Shown here in pieces: positions 24,825-32,568 of a DNA stretch of 64,000 bases; the stretch's first letter is position 1; the number at the start of each line of letters is the position of its first letter. The notes beneath the pieces were generated by a model that saw nothing but the letters and a program-made list of their open reading frames with translations, did no database searches and was not told where the DNA came from. The DNA is taken from the NCBI GenBank assembly GCA_017550335.1, contig JAFZPM010000027.1, positions 98,759-162,758 on the forward strand. The letters run 5' to 3'. This stretch comes from Paludibacteraceae bacterium. GTDB taxonomy: Bacteria; Bacteroidota; Bacteroidia; Bacteroidales; Paludibacteraceae. Position numbers and translations under genes: made by a program.

Positions 24825-26348
24825 TTACAAAGGTATGTTCCCGTGCTTCTTGGCAGGATTGGACCGTATCTTGGTGTGGGTCATATCCAATGCCTGGATC
24901 AACTTCTCCCTCGTCTGTGAAGGGAGGATGATTTCGTCCACATAGCCCAACTCGGCTGCTCTGTAAGGGTTGGAGAATTTCTCCTCGTACTCCTTGCGCG
25001 CCTTGGCTCTCTCTTCCTCTGTGGTATCCTTGTAGAGGATGTTCACTGCGCCCTCTTGTCCCATCACTGCGATTTCCGCGTTAGGGTATGCGAAGTTGAC
25101 GTCAGCGCCTGTGTGCTTGCTGGACATGACGATGTAGGCACCTCCGTAGGCTTTACGCGTGATGACCGTGATCTTCGGAACTGTCGCCTCCACGTATGCG
25201 TAGACGATCTTCGCGCCGTGGCGGATGATTCCACCATGCTCTTGCGTGCAGCCAGGCAAGAATCCTGGCACGTCCACGAAGGATACGATAGGAATGCTGA
25301 AGCAGTCGCAGAAACGGATGAAACGTGCGGACTTGTCTGCCGTGTCGATGTCGAGCACACCTGCGTTGTAGGCAGGTTCATTGGCTACGATACCGATGAC
25401 CTTACCCTCGATGTGGGCGAACCCGATGAGGATGTTCGGTGCGAAGTTCTCCATGATCTCGAAGAAGTATCCTCCGTCCACGACAGCCTCGATGAGTTGT
25501 TTCATGCTATATGGCTTGCTTGGGTCTTCAGGGATGAAGGTGTCCAAGTCGATTCCGTTCGGGTTGACCATGGAGTTGATGCCCGCCCTCGGCACATCGT
25601 CCATGTTGTTGGATGGCAGGTAGCCTAGAAGCTCGCGTACCATCATGAGGGTCTCCTCCTCCGTCTCTCCCATGAAGTGGCATACACCGCTCTTGGAGGC
25701 GTGTGTGCTGGCACCGCCCAGTTCCTCTTTGTCCACTGATTCGTGGGTGACGGTCTTCACGACCTCCGGACCCGTGACGAACATATGGCTATGTTCCTTC
25801 ACCATGAAGATGAAGTCAGTCAGGGCAGGGGAGTAACATGCGCCGCCGGCGCAAGGGCCGAGGATGACAGATATCTGCGGGATGACGCCCGATGAGATGG
25901 TGTTCTGGTAGAAGATGTCGCCATAGCCTGCGAGGCTGGATACACCCTCTTGGATCCTGGCGCCTCCCGAGTCGTTCAGCGCGATGATAGGCGCACCCAT
26001 CTTCAGGGCCAGTTTCTGTATTTTGACGATTTTGTTCGCGTTGGTGCGGCTCAGTGAACCACCCAATACGGTGAAGTCATATGCGTAGATGTAGACCAGA
26101 CGTCCGTCGATCTTTCCGTATCCGATGATGACGCCGTCGCCCGGCATTTGTTTGTTCTCCAATCCGAAGTTGTGGCATTGGTGCGTCACGAACTTGTCCA
26201 TCTCCACGAATGTTCCTTTGTCGAGGAGCATCGCTATGCGCTCGCGTGCGGTGTTTTTGCCCGCTTTATGTTGCTTTTCTATGCGTGCGGCATCTCCCGC
26301 TTCCGCTTTCCTATCAAGTTCAATGAATTTTTTGATGGCCGATTCCAT
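24825..26348 (-). CDS. Acyl-CoA carboxylase carboxyltransferase subunit (propionyl-/methylmalonyl-CoA type)
   Basis: Start placed at ATG 26348 (MESAIKKFIELD); an upstream TTG only adds three residues. The 507-residue protein is a complete carboxyltransferase with both crotonase-like halves: GGSLSRTNANKI, NDSGGARIQEGV and PCAGGACYSPALTDF in the N-half; GIVANEPAYNAGVLD, PGFLPGCTQEHGGIIRHGAK and RKAYGGAYIVM in the C-half. It moves CO2 between biotin and an acyl-CoA. The operon also carries a biotin carrier and biotin carboxylase but no membrane beta subunit. That favours propionyl-CoA carboxylase over a sodium-pumping decarboxylase for this set. Confidence 0.93.
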   Translation of the reverse strand: MESAIKKFIELDRKAEAGDAARIEKQHKAGKNTARERIAMLLDKGTFVEMDKFVTHQCHNFGLENKQMPGDGVIIGYGKIDGRLVYIYAYDFTVLGGSLSRTNANKIVKIQKLALKMGAPIIALNDSGGARIQEGVSSLAGYGDIFYQNTISSGVIPQISVILGPCAGGACYSPALTDFIFMVKEHSHMFVTGPEVVKTVTHESVDKEELGGASTHASKSGVCHFMGETEEETLMMVRELLGYLPSNNMDDVPRAGINSMVNPNGIDLDTFIPEDPSKPYSMKQLIEAVVDGGYFFEIMENFAPNILIGFAHIEGKVIGIVANEPAYNAGVLDIDTADKSARFIRFCDCFSIPIVSFVDVPGFLPGCTQEHGGIIRHGAKIVYAYVEATVPKITVITRKAYGGAYIVMSSKHTGADVNFAYPNAEIAVMGQEGAVNILYKDTTEEERAKARKEYEEKFSNPYRAAELGYVDEIILPSQTREKLIQALDMTHTKIRSNPAKKHGNIPL

Positions 26349-26372
26349 ATCTTTCAATCTTTCTTTTTTGGA

Positions 26373-26894
26373 TTAATTGTTCGGTTCAGTTGCCAACGGT
26401 CTTAGCTCGATGAGCGTCTGGTTGCCGGCGATGTTCTCGCCTTCCTGCACGTTTATCTTCCTGATCACGCAGTCGTTGACTACTTTGTATTCACTTTGCA
26501 TCTTCATCGCTTCGACGATGATGACCGGTGTTCCTGCCTTCACTTTGTCGCCCTCTTTCACGAGGATCTTGACCACTTTGCCAGGCATTGGGGTGAATAC
26601 CCTGTCCTGTTTGAAGTTGGCGTTGTTCTTCTTCGAGAAGTGTTGGTAGTTGTTCAAAATCTCGACATTGAAGGCCTTGAACGCTACGCTGACGGTATAC
26701 TCCCTGCCGTTTTCCGACGGCTTCAGTTCCGCATTGTATGACCTGCCGTTCTCAGCGATGATGGAGCAGAGGCCGTTTTCCGCCATCACAATGTCCAAGT
26801 GATAAATTTTATCGTCAACAGAGATGTCCACCTTGTTCTCGTCTTGGCTCAAGAGAGAAATCTCTTTTGTTTTGTTTCCGATCTTTATTTTCAT
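26373..26894 (-). CDS. Biotin carboxyl carrier protein
   Basis: A 173-residue protein. The N-terminal half is a beta-rich spacer that docks to the carboxylase. The C-terminal 70 residues are a biotinyl domain: TPMPGKVVKILVKEGDKVKAG, then EAMKMQ with the biotinylated Lys (near residue 131), then AGNQTLIEL. It lies 24 bp before the carboxyltransferase gene and 36 bp after the biotin carboxylase gene, giving the full three-subunit enzyme in one transcript. Confidence 0.93.
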   Translation of the reverse strand: MKIKIGNKTKEISLLSQDENKVDISVDDKIYHLDIVMAENGLCSIIAENGRSYNAELKPSENGREYTVSVAFKAFNVEILNNYQHFSKKNNANFKQDRVFTPMPGKVVKILVKEGDKVKAGTPVIIVEAMKMQSEYKVVNDCVIRKINVQEGENIAGNQTLIELRPLATEPNN

Positions 26895-26930
26895 ATTGTG
26901 AAATTTAGTCTGTAAATGGTTTTAGGAAAG

Positions 26931-28469
26931 TTAATCGTAGTTACGCATGTTGTTGCGTCTGCCGAATTCTTTCCATCGGCTGATCTGCCTGTTGTCCGAC
27001 GTGGTCGAGGTGCTAGGCCTGTCTTGGTTCACCATGTAGTCGAAGTAGGCTGCGATGGCTGCGATGTCCTCGTCGGTATGGATCTCCTCGTCGTCTCCGT
27101 CCATGTTGTCCAGAGAGACGTTCTCCATGCGTTGTTTGTTCTCTTCGAGGAAAGCTGTGGTGTAGTGTCCTTTCACGAAATCAGGCACTTCGAGGATCTT
27201 CCTCAAGTAGCTGATGTTTGTCTTCACACCTGTGATCTTGTATTCGTAGAGCACGCGGCGCATGCGCTCGATGGCGTAGGTTCTGTTGGCGGCCCATACG
27301 ACCAGCTTGCTGATCATGGCGTCGTAGTGCATCGGGATCTCATATCCCTCGTAGCAGAAGCTGTCCACGCGTACGCCGATACCTTGAGGTTCCGTGATCA
27401 GTTTGATGATGCCTGGGGTAGGAGTGAAGTTGTTCTCCGCGTCCTCCGCGCAGATACGGCACTCGATGGCGTGCCCGCGTTGCGACAAATCCTCTTGTTT
27501 GAAGCGGAGAGGCTTGCCGTTCGCCACGTTGATCTGCTCCTTCACCAGGTCCACGCCTAACACTTCCTCCGTGATAGGGTGCTCCACCTGTAGGCGGGTG
27601 TTCATCTCGAGGAAGTAGTAGTTGAGCTTGTCGTCCACCATGAATTCGATGGTTCCCGCACCCTCGTAGTTCACCGCCTTGGCGGCCTTGACGGCGATCT
27701 CACCCATCTTTTTCCTCACTTCGTCCGTCATGATTGGGGAAGGAGTCTCCTCGATGACTTTTTGGTTCTTTCGTTGGATAGAGCACTCACGTTCGAAGAG
27801 ATGCACCACGTTTCCGTGCTGGTCCGCCAACACCTGGAATTCGATGTGGTGTGGATGTTCGATGAGTTTCTCCATATATACGATGCCGTTCGCGAATGAC
27901 GCTTTGGCTTCCGATATGGCGCTGTTGTATGCGTTCTCGAGCTCGTCCAAGGTGCGGACGATGCGTATTCCTTTACCTCCGCCGCCTGCGGTTGCCTTGA
28001 TCATGACAGGCAATCCGATCTCTTTCGCAGCTTTCAAGGCGTCCTCGTAGGTGTCCAAAGACTCCTCGTTGCCGGGTACGATAGGTACACCCGCCGCCTT
28101 CATGATTCTTCTTGCGGAGATTTTGTCACCCATCGATTCGATTGCTTCGAATGGGGCTCCGATGAAGATGATTCCCTCCTCTTTGCAACGTTTCGCGAAA
28201 TTCGCGTTCTCGGAGAGGAATCCGTATCCTGGGTGGATGGCATCCGCTTTGGTTTTTTTCGCAGCCTCGATTATTTTGTCCACGTTCAAATAACTCTCCG
28301 TTGACGGCGCTGGACCGATGCATACGGCTTCATCCGCGAAAAAGACGTGTCTCGATGTTCTGTCGGCTTCCGAGTAGACCGCCACGGTCTTGATGGACAT
28401 CTCCTTGCAGGAGCGCATTACCCTCATGGCGATTTCACCTCTGTTGGCCACTAGAATTTTTGTTATCAT
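26931..28469 (-). CDS. accC: Biotin carboxylase subunit
   Basis: A 512-residue ATP-grasp enzyme that carboxylates biotin on the carrier protein. It opens MITKILVANRGEIAMRVMRS, then GYGFLSENANFAKRC, the glycine-rich ATP loop KATAGGGGKGIRIV, HIEFQVLADQHGN, and EMNTRLQVEHPITE with the catalytic Arg. The C-terminal 60 residues extend past the usual biotin carboxylase end (about 450) with an Asp/Glu-rich stretch and a basic tail SRWKEFGRRNNMRNYD. This pattern is seen in Bacteroidales acyl-CoA carboxylases. First gene of the operon; promoter at 28617-28647. Confidence 0.93.
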   Translation of the reverse strand: MITKILVANRGEIAMRVMRSCKEMSIKTVAVYSEADRTSRHVFFADEAVCIGPAPSTESYLNVDKIIEAAKKTKADAIHPGYGFLSENANFAKRCKEEGIIFIGAPFEAIESMGDKISARRIMKAAGVPIVPGNEESLDTYEDALKAAKEIGLPVMIKATAGGGGKGIRIVRTLDELENAYNSAISEAKASFANGIVYMEKLIEHPHHIEFQVLADQHGNVVHLFERECSIQRKNQKVIEETPSPIMTDEVRKKMGEIAVKAAKAVNYEGAGTIEFMVDDKLNYYFLEMNTRLQVEHPITEEVLGVDLVKEQINVANGKPLRFKQEDLSQRGHAIECRICAEDAENNFTPTPGIIKLITEPQGIGVRVDSFCYEGYEIPMHYDAMISKLVVWAANRTYAIERMRRVLYEYKITGVKTNISYLRKILEVPDFVKGHYTTAFLEENKQRMENVSLDNMDGDDEEIHTDEDIAAIAAYFDYMVNQDRPSTSTTSDNRQISRWKEFGRRNNMRNYD

Positions 28470-28489
28470 ATCTTCACAAACATTTTGGG

Positions 28490-28600
28490 CTATGTCGGGT
28501 CAACCCGTTTTCGCCCTATTCTAATTGGTTGATTAAATAAAGTCCCTTTTATTTAATAGGTGTCCACCTCATGCGACACCTCTCAATGGTTGGTTACACT
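28490..28600 (-). promoter_or_regulatory. Structured 5' leader of the carboxylase operon
   Basis: Between promoter and accC are two perfect inverted repeats: ATTAAATAAA/TTTATTTAAT (28533-28558) and AGGTGTC/GACACCT (28559-28582). A small GGGT/ACCC pair sits near 28497. No known riboswitch was recognised. Confidence 0.5.
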
Positions 28601-28616
28601 AAAATTTAAATCACCG

Positions 28617-28647
28617 CAAAGTTATGTTTTTTTTCTGATTGATTCAA
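28617..28647 (-). promoter_or_regulatory. Promoter of the carboxylase operon
   Basis: On the minus strand: -33 TTG (28645-28647), 20-bp spacer, -7 TAACTTTG (28617-28624). Predicted leader about 140 nt. Confidence 0.65.
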
Positions 28648-28781
28648 TAAAAATATGCTTATATGGGTGCAAAATGTTTGTTTTTATGTTAAATATTTCA
28701 GATTATAGTCTGTATAACATAGTTTTTTAGATTTGTTCAAAAAAAAACGTTTTTTCAAGTTCCACGTAAAATGAATTTATA

Positions 28782-28789
28782 TACATTTG
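28782..28789 (+). promoter_or_regulatory. -7 box of the DASS transporter gene
   Basis: TACATTTG about 80 bp before the ATG at 28869. No good -33 TTG. Confidence 0.5.
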
Positions 28790-28868
28790 CAGGTCATTTG
28801 GGGAAGGGTGATGAATTCCCCTGATTATTGATTTATTGGTACGAAATTAATTTTTGTCTAAAATATTT

Positions 28869-30440
28869 ATGGAAACGAAAAAAATCATTGGATTTGCCGC
28901 GTCGATAATCTTGACGTTGTTGGTGTGGTTGCTTCCGACCAGTGCGTTTGGCGTGGAAGGTTTGACCGTCGTGGAGCAGAGAGTTATTGCTATTTTTGTC
29001 TTGGCGGCTGTGATGTGGATTATGGAACCTATTCCTATTTGGGGTACTTCCGTCGTGGTGATGGTGTTGATGCTGTTGGCCACTTCCAATAGTATGTTGG
29101 GCTTTTTCCATGATAGTTACGGTGATATAGAGGATTTGGATAATTTGCATAGACTGGCTGGCCTCTTCGGTGTGTCGGCTGACAATGACGTCCTTCTGAA
29201 AGAGGCTGTGAAGAAGGCCATGGAGAAGGGTGTCCTGTACGGGGGCGAATTGCTCCCTACTTTGTCTGCCAAGTCGATCATGGCAGCTTTCGCGGATCCT
29301 ACGGTGATGCTTTTCATGGGCGGTTTCGTCTTGGCGATCGCCGCGACTAAATATAAATTGGATGCTACGTTGGCAAGGTCCATCCTGAAGCCTTTCGGTA
29401 CGAAGCCGAAGTTCGTCATGCTTGGTTTCTTGCTCGTTACCGCGCTTCTTTCCATGTTCATGAGTAATACGGCTACGGCTGCCATGATGATCGCCATCCT
29501 GACGCCTGTGTTGGCCACGATGCCGGACACTGACAAGAAGGGCCGCGTCGGTTTGGCGCTGGCTATCCCGGTGGCTGCTAATATCGGTGGAATCGGTTCC
29601 CCTATCGGTACTCCTCCGAACGTTGTGGCTGTGGGTTGGTTGGAGAAGATCGGTGTGAATATCAGTTTCGGTACATGGATGCTGGTGATGGTTCCTGTTG
29701 CCGCATTGATCCTTTTCTGCGCTTGGATGCTTCTTTGCAGGTTGTTCCCTGTAAAGCAGGAGAGCATCGAGGTGAAGTTGGAAGGTGAAGTGGACAAGAG
29801 CCCTAAGGCGATCATCGTTTATGTCACTTTCGCGGTGACCATCCTGTTGTGGGTGTTCGGTAAGGAATTGCTCGGTGTGAACGCGAATGTCGTGGCGCTG
29901 ATTCCTTTCGCAGTATTCTGTATCACGGGCGTGTTTGAGAAGAAAGATTTGGCGAAGATCGATTGGGACGTGCTTTGGCTGGTGGCCGGAGGTTTCGCTT
30001 TGGGCGTTGGCTTGGAAGGCAAGATCGGTCCTGATGGCATGACGATGTCTAAGCATATTGTGGGTTCTATTCCGTTCGATACTTGGTCGATCCTGGCCTT
30101 GATCATTGGTTCGGGTATTCTCTGCTTGGTGATGTCGACCTTCATGTCCAACTCGGCTACGGCAGCTTTGTTGATCCCTATCTTCTGTGCTTTGGCACAA
30201 GATCCTGCCATGGCAGAGAAGTTGGCTCCTTATGGTGGCGCGACCACGTTGATCGTGGGTCTTGCGCTCTCCGCTTCGTTCGCCATGTCTTTGCCTATCT
30301 CCACTCCTCCGAACGCGATCGCTTACTCGAAGGGATTCATCAAGCAGAGCGAGATGGCATTGGTGGGTATCGTGGTCGGAATCATCAGCCTTGTCATAGG
30401 TTATTTCGTGTTGTTCAACTTCGGTACATTGTTGAAATAA
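28869..30440 (+). CDS. DASS/SLC13-type anion (dicarboxylate) symporter
   Basis: Start at ATG 28869 (METKKIIGF); an upstream TTG at 28854 is less likely. The 523-residue protein has about eleven membrane segments and the two helix-hairpin motifs of the DASS family: MSNTATAAMMI with IGSPIGTPPNVVAVG, and MSNSATAALLIP with ALSASFAMSLPISTPPNAIA. These SNT and TPPN motifs bind sodium and carboxylate. Likely substrates are C4-dicarboxylates such as succinate or malate. Divergent from the propionyl-CoA carboxylase genes and followed by a porin. Confidence 0.92.
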   Translation: METKKIIGFAASIILTLLVWLLPTSAFGVEGLTVVEQRVIAIFVLAAVMWIMEPIPIWGTSVVVMVLMLLATSNSMLGFFHDSYGDIEDLDNLHRLAGLFGVSADNDVLLKEAVKKAMEKGVLYGGELLPTLSAKSIMAAFADPTVMLFMGGFVLAIAATKYKLDATLARSILKPFGTKPKFVMLGFLLVTALLSMFMSNTATAAMMIAILTPVLATMPDTDKKGRVGLALAIPVAANIGGIGSPIGTPPNVVAVGWLEKIGVNISFGTWMLVMVPVAALILFCAWMLLCRLFPVKQESIEVKLEGEVDKSPKAIIVYVTFAVTILLWVFGKELLGVNANVVALIPFAVFCITGVFEKKDLAKIDWDVLWLVAGGFALGVGLEGKIGPDGMTMSKHIVGSIPFDTWSILALIIGSGILCLVMSTFMSNSATAALLIPIFCALAQDPAMAEKLAPYGGATTLIVGLALSASFAMSLPISTPPNAIAYSKGFIKQSEMALVGIVVGIISLVIGYFVLFNFGTLLK

Positions 30441-30479
30441 CGGATGTCTTTTCTTGAAAATAAATAGTAAATCATACTG

Positions 30480-30520
30480 CGAGTTATGGCGCTTTCCCGC
30501 CATGACTCGTAGTCTTTTTC
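30480..30520 (+). terminator. Hairpin between transporter and porin genes
   Basis: Stem CGAGTTATGGCG / CGCCATGACTCG with one mismatch, then TAGTCTTTTTC. It is 18 bp before the porin ATG, so it may attenuate rather than separate the two genes. Confidence 0.75.
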
Positions 30521-30537
30521 TTAATTAATCAAAAAAA

Positions 30538-31893
30538 ATGAAACGTTTATTCGTCGTGGCGGCCATGCTCTTGTCAGTGAACGCGATGTTCGCGCAAGAT
30601 ACGATTGTCGCTCAAGTAGTTTCGGAGAGTGAGCTCTCCGGTCAGCCTAAGAATGGTGGTAAGGTTGCGTTGAAGCCTTATGGATTCGTGCGTGACTATC
30701 TGTATTATGACTCTCGTCAGACCTTCAATACCAATTCGGGTCTCTTCGTGCAGATCCCGAAGGATGAGTTGTACGATCCGACTGATTCCTCGTATGACTT
30801 GAATGGTGAGTCGGAGTCGAACTTCCTCGCCATCACCACCCGTCTTGGTTTGAACATGTCGGGCGTACGTGCGTTGAATGCTGATGTTACCGCTAAGATC
30901 GAGGCCGATTTCTGTGGTTTTACGGGTAATAACTTCATGATCCGTCTCCGTCAGGCTTACTATAAGATGCAGTGGAGAAATAAGAAGCACTCCTTGTTGA
31001 TGGGTCAGGCATGGCATCCTATGACGGGTGACCTCCCTGAGGTGTTGGCCTTGGCGTCCGGTTCTCCGTTCCAGCCGTTCAGCCGTTCTCCTCAGTTGCG
31101 TTATGACTTCAAGTTGGCGAACGTGAACTTCACGTATGCGGCTTTGTGGCAGTTCCAGTACAAGACCACAGGTCCTACCGGATATGATCCTAAGTTCAAC
31201 AAGATCCCTGAGATGTTCTTGGGCTTCGACTATTCCATCAATGGATTCAAGATCGGTTATGGCTTGGATATCCTTTCCGTTGTTCCTCGTACGACCGCCA
31301 CGGTTAAGTATGAAGTGGCTGTGAGGGATGAGTTTGGCAATCCTGTCATCGAGAATGACCAACTGAAGTTAGAGACTAAAGAGAAGAAGGTTAGAGTGGA
31401 CGAACGATTGACGACTTTCTCTCCGATGTTGTATTTGAACTATTCGAAGAATAAGTTCTCCTTGAAGGCCAAGGGGCTTCTGGCTGAGAACACCTCTCAT
31501 TTGAGCATGTACAACGGTTTCGGTGTTTCCGATATCGATGACGAATACAACCAGGAGTACACGCCTATACGCTCTCTCACTGGTTGGGTGGATTTGTGCT
31601 ACGGCAGCAAGTTGAAGGCTAATCTCTTCGGCGGATTCTCCAAGAATCTGGGCTCGAAGGACGAGTTGGCCGAGGGCAATCAGATCTTCGCCCGCAACTC
31701 TGTGAAGAACATCGACTACATGTGGCGTATCTGCCCTGCCATTTCCTATACGATTAGTGGTGTGACATTCGGTTTGGAATATGAGCTCACGAATGTCGGA
31801 TATGGTGACGAGGTCAACTCTTGGGCGGATGTGGAAGCTACCCGCGACGTGTTCAACAATAGGCTCTGCGCCATGCTGAAATACGCTTGGTGA
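30538..31893 (+). CDS. Outer-membrane porin-like protein (DcaP-like)
   Basis: A 451-residue protein with signal peptide MKRLFVVAAMLLSVNAMFAQ, a short linker and then a beta barrel: GFVRDYLYYDSRQTF, TRLGLNMSG, and FMIRLRQAYYKMQW with SLLMGQAWHPMTGDLPEV. The GQ-x-W-x-P motif after RLRQAY resembles DcaP-family trimeric porins that import dicarboxylates and small anions. It ends in an aromatic residue (W), as barrels do. Position after the DASS symporter suggests the pair moves the same anion across both membranes. Confidence 0.75.
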   Translation: MKRLFVVAAMLLSVNAMFAQDTIVAQVVSESELSGQPKNGGKVALKPYGFVRDYLYYDSRQTFNTNSGLFVQIPKDELYDPTDSSYDLNGESESNFLAITTRLGLNMSGVRALNADVTAKIEADFCGFTGNNFMIRLRQAYYKMQWRNKKHSLLMGQAWHPMTGDLPEVLALASGSPFQPFSRSPQLRYDFKLANVNFTYAALWQFQYKTTGPTGYDPKFNKIPEMFLGFDYSINGFKIGYGLDILSVVPRTTATVKYEVAVRDEFGNPVIENDQLKLETKEKKVRVDERLTTFSPMLYLNYSKNKFSLKAKGLLAENTSHLSMYNGFGVSDIDDEYNQEYTPIRSLTGWVDLCYGSKLKANLFGGFSKNLGSKDELAEGNQIFARNSVKNIDYMWRICPAISYTISGVTFGLEYELTNVGYGDEVNSWADVEATRDVFNNRLCAMLKYAW

Positions 31894-31920
31894 TAGGCCT
31901 TGTCTTCCCGATGAAAGATT

Positions 31921-31952
31921 AGGGTGCGGAATCATTTCCGCACCCTTTTTTT
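31921..31952 (+). terminator. Terminator after the porin gene
   Basis: Perfect 11-bp stem AGGGTGCGGAA / TTCCGCACCCT, TCAT loop, then seven T. Confidence 0.92.
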
Positions 31953-32074
31953 GTCCAAAAACTGTCTGTTTTGTGAATGCGCGTGTGTCCGGTTGGTTTT
32001 CGTTTTGGGAAACTTTTTACGCTTTGTATTTTGCCTAAAAACATTTAATGGATTGGTTATTAGATATTTAAAAA

Positions 32075-32104
32075 TTGACATATTTCAATATGCGGATAAC
32101 TTTG
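32075..32104 (+). promoter_or_regulatory. Promoter of the nrdDG transcript
   Basis: -33 TTG at 32075-32077, 19-bp spacer, -7 TAACTTTG at 32097-32104. Predicted start about 32111, 458 nt ahead of nrdD. Confidence 0.6.
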
Positions 32105-32110
32105 CGTATA

Positions 32111-32568
32111 ACATGTATTGTAAAGTTGTCCGAAATGGTGAACCTTAGCGGGAATCGGATGTGTAGACGTGTTAATAACTTTTTATGCTCCAATCTGGAC
32201 GAGATGATGTATTATTATATATATTTGTGTGTGCAGACAAGGGAGTTGGACTGTTCTTTTTAGGTGAGTGATTTGGACTTGGGCGGACATAAAAAACCTG
32301 AATTGTCCGTGGCCGTATGGCCTTCCCCTTACAGCGGGTTATCGGTCGGGAAGAGACCGGAGGATGCATGGGTCGGATCGTAGGACCAGCCTAGGAGGAT
32401 TTTGGTGATATACTTGAGCCGGGAAAGATGGGAGCGTTTGTGATTGAATTATGATGTAAGTCGTTCAGTTTAATGTACGGTATGTTTTTCGCTTCGCCTT
32501 CTGCCAGGTTGTCATAGAGGAACCATAACAAACCATAATCGTGTGTATGTAATATAAAAAAATAAATA
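32111..32568 (+). ncRNA. Long structured leader (or small RNA) upstream of nrdD, unidentified
   Basis: No protein gene is convincing here. The central part holds clustered inverted repeats: CGGACA/TGTCCG (about 32283-32308), GGCC-GTAT-GGCC, CTTCCC/GGGAAG overlapping CGGTC/GACCG (about 32345-32361), and GGTC/GACC near 32371-32386. Cobalamin, SRP and tmRNA signatures were looked for and not found. It could be a cis-acting control RNA for anaerobic ribonucleotide reduction or an independent small RNA. Confidence 0.4.

Noticed and set aside
24825..28469. Sodium-pumping methylmalonyl-CoA decarboxylase
   Set aside because: The operon has a biotin carboxylase and no membrane beta subunit, so a soluble acyl-CoA carboxylase is the better call, although the carboxyltransferase alone would fit either enzyme.
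28833..30503. Long minus-strand frame opposite the DASS transporter
   Set aside because: His/Arg/Gln-rich shadow of a clear 523-residue membrane transporter.
32200..32260. NrdR-type boxes upstream of nrdD
   Set aside because: Only one A/T-rich partial match (near 32213-32230) is present; the usual paired boxes are not.
32172..32369. Small minus-strand open frame in the nrdD leader
   Set aside because: No conserved features, poor start context and overlap with the inverted repeats.
32260..32450. Cobalamin riboswitch, SRP RNA or tmRNA before nrdD
   Set aside because: No GCCACTG B12 box, no SRP loop with GGAA-type tetraloop, and no tag reading frame. It is left as an unidentified structured region.
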